DNA of 5,477 nt from NCBI GenBank assembly GCA_900555225.1, contig USKL01000118.1, positions 1 to 5,477 of the forward strand. The letters are read 5' to 3'. Both the position numbers and the translations under genes were made by a program. A model generated the notes under the pieces. It searched no databases and was not told the DNA's origin. It saw only the letters and a program-made list of their open reading frames with translations. Source of the DNA: an uncultured Collinsella sp. GTDB taxonomy: Bacteria > Actinomycetota > Coriobacteriia > Coriobacteriales > Coriobacteriaceae. Numbering within the stretch: position 1 is the first letter of the stretch; every line of letters starts with the position of its first letter. Shown here one piece after another: positions 5,475 to 5,477 of the stretch.

Positions 5475-5477
5475 CAC

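Overview
The window looks like a gut Coriobacteriia chromosome, most likely Collinsella or a close relative. This is inferred from the GC-rich codon choice, the gene types (FCD-type GntR regulator, YczE-like membrane protein, large anaerobic flavin/FeS 'enoate reductase') and the gene style. No marker gene is present, so the genus is a guess.

Layout: (1) 1-638, minus strand: a GntR/FCD transcription regulator whose C-terminal end is cut by the left edge. (2) 639-1125: a 487-base divergent intergenic region. It holds a long inverted repeat (711-777), a 16-bp perfect palindrome (801-816), a plausible plus-strand promoter (833-860), a second operator-like palindrome over the expected transcription start (870-885), a long leader hairpin (889-946) and a terminator-like hairpin with a T run (1021-1098) just before the next ribosome binding site. 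(3) 1126-1806, plus: a YczE/YyaS/YitT-type membrane protein. (4) 1831-1900: seven 10-bp tandem units rich in TATACT/TATATC, directly upstream of (5) 1920-3012, plus: an AAA-type P-loop ATPase split by a +1 frameshift at a T6 run (2481-2486). (6) 3033-3257: three imperfect tandem units of 71-73 bp carrying seven GACGnAAA boxes, followed by a bidirectional terminator (3260-3285). (7) 3441-5390, minus: a 649-residue FMN/4Fe-4S/FAD oxidoreductase of the 2,4-dienoyl-CoA reductase / BaiCD / enoate reductase type. (8) 5391-5477: its upstream region.

The genes do not form one operon. The GntR gene and the membrane-protein gene are divergent. The ATPase gene follows the membrane-protein gene on the same strand but has its own repeat-based promoter region. 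The reductase converges on the ATPase, and both appear to end at the shared terminator. The two most unusual parts are the leader between 864 and 1098, which may be a structured RNA with an attenuator controlling the membrane protein, and the ATPase locus, which lies between two different tandem-repeat arrays and carries a homopolymer frameshift. No complete known mobile element, CRISPR array, tRNA or rRNA was seen.
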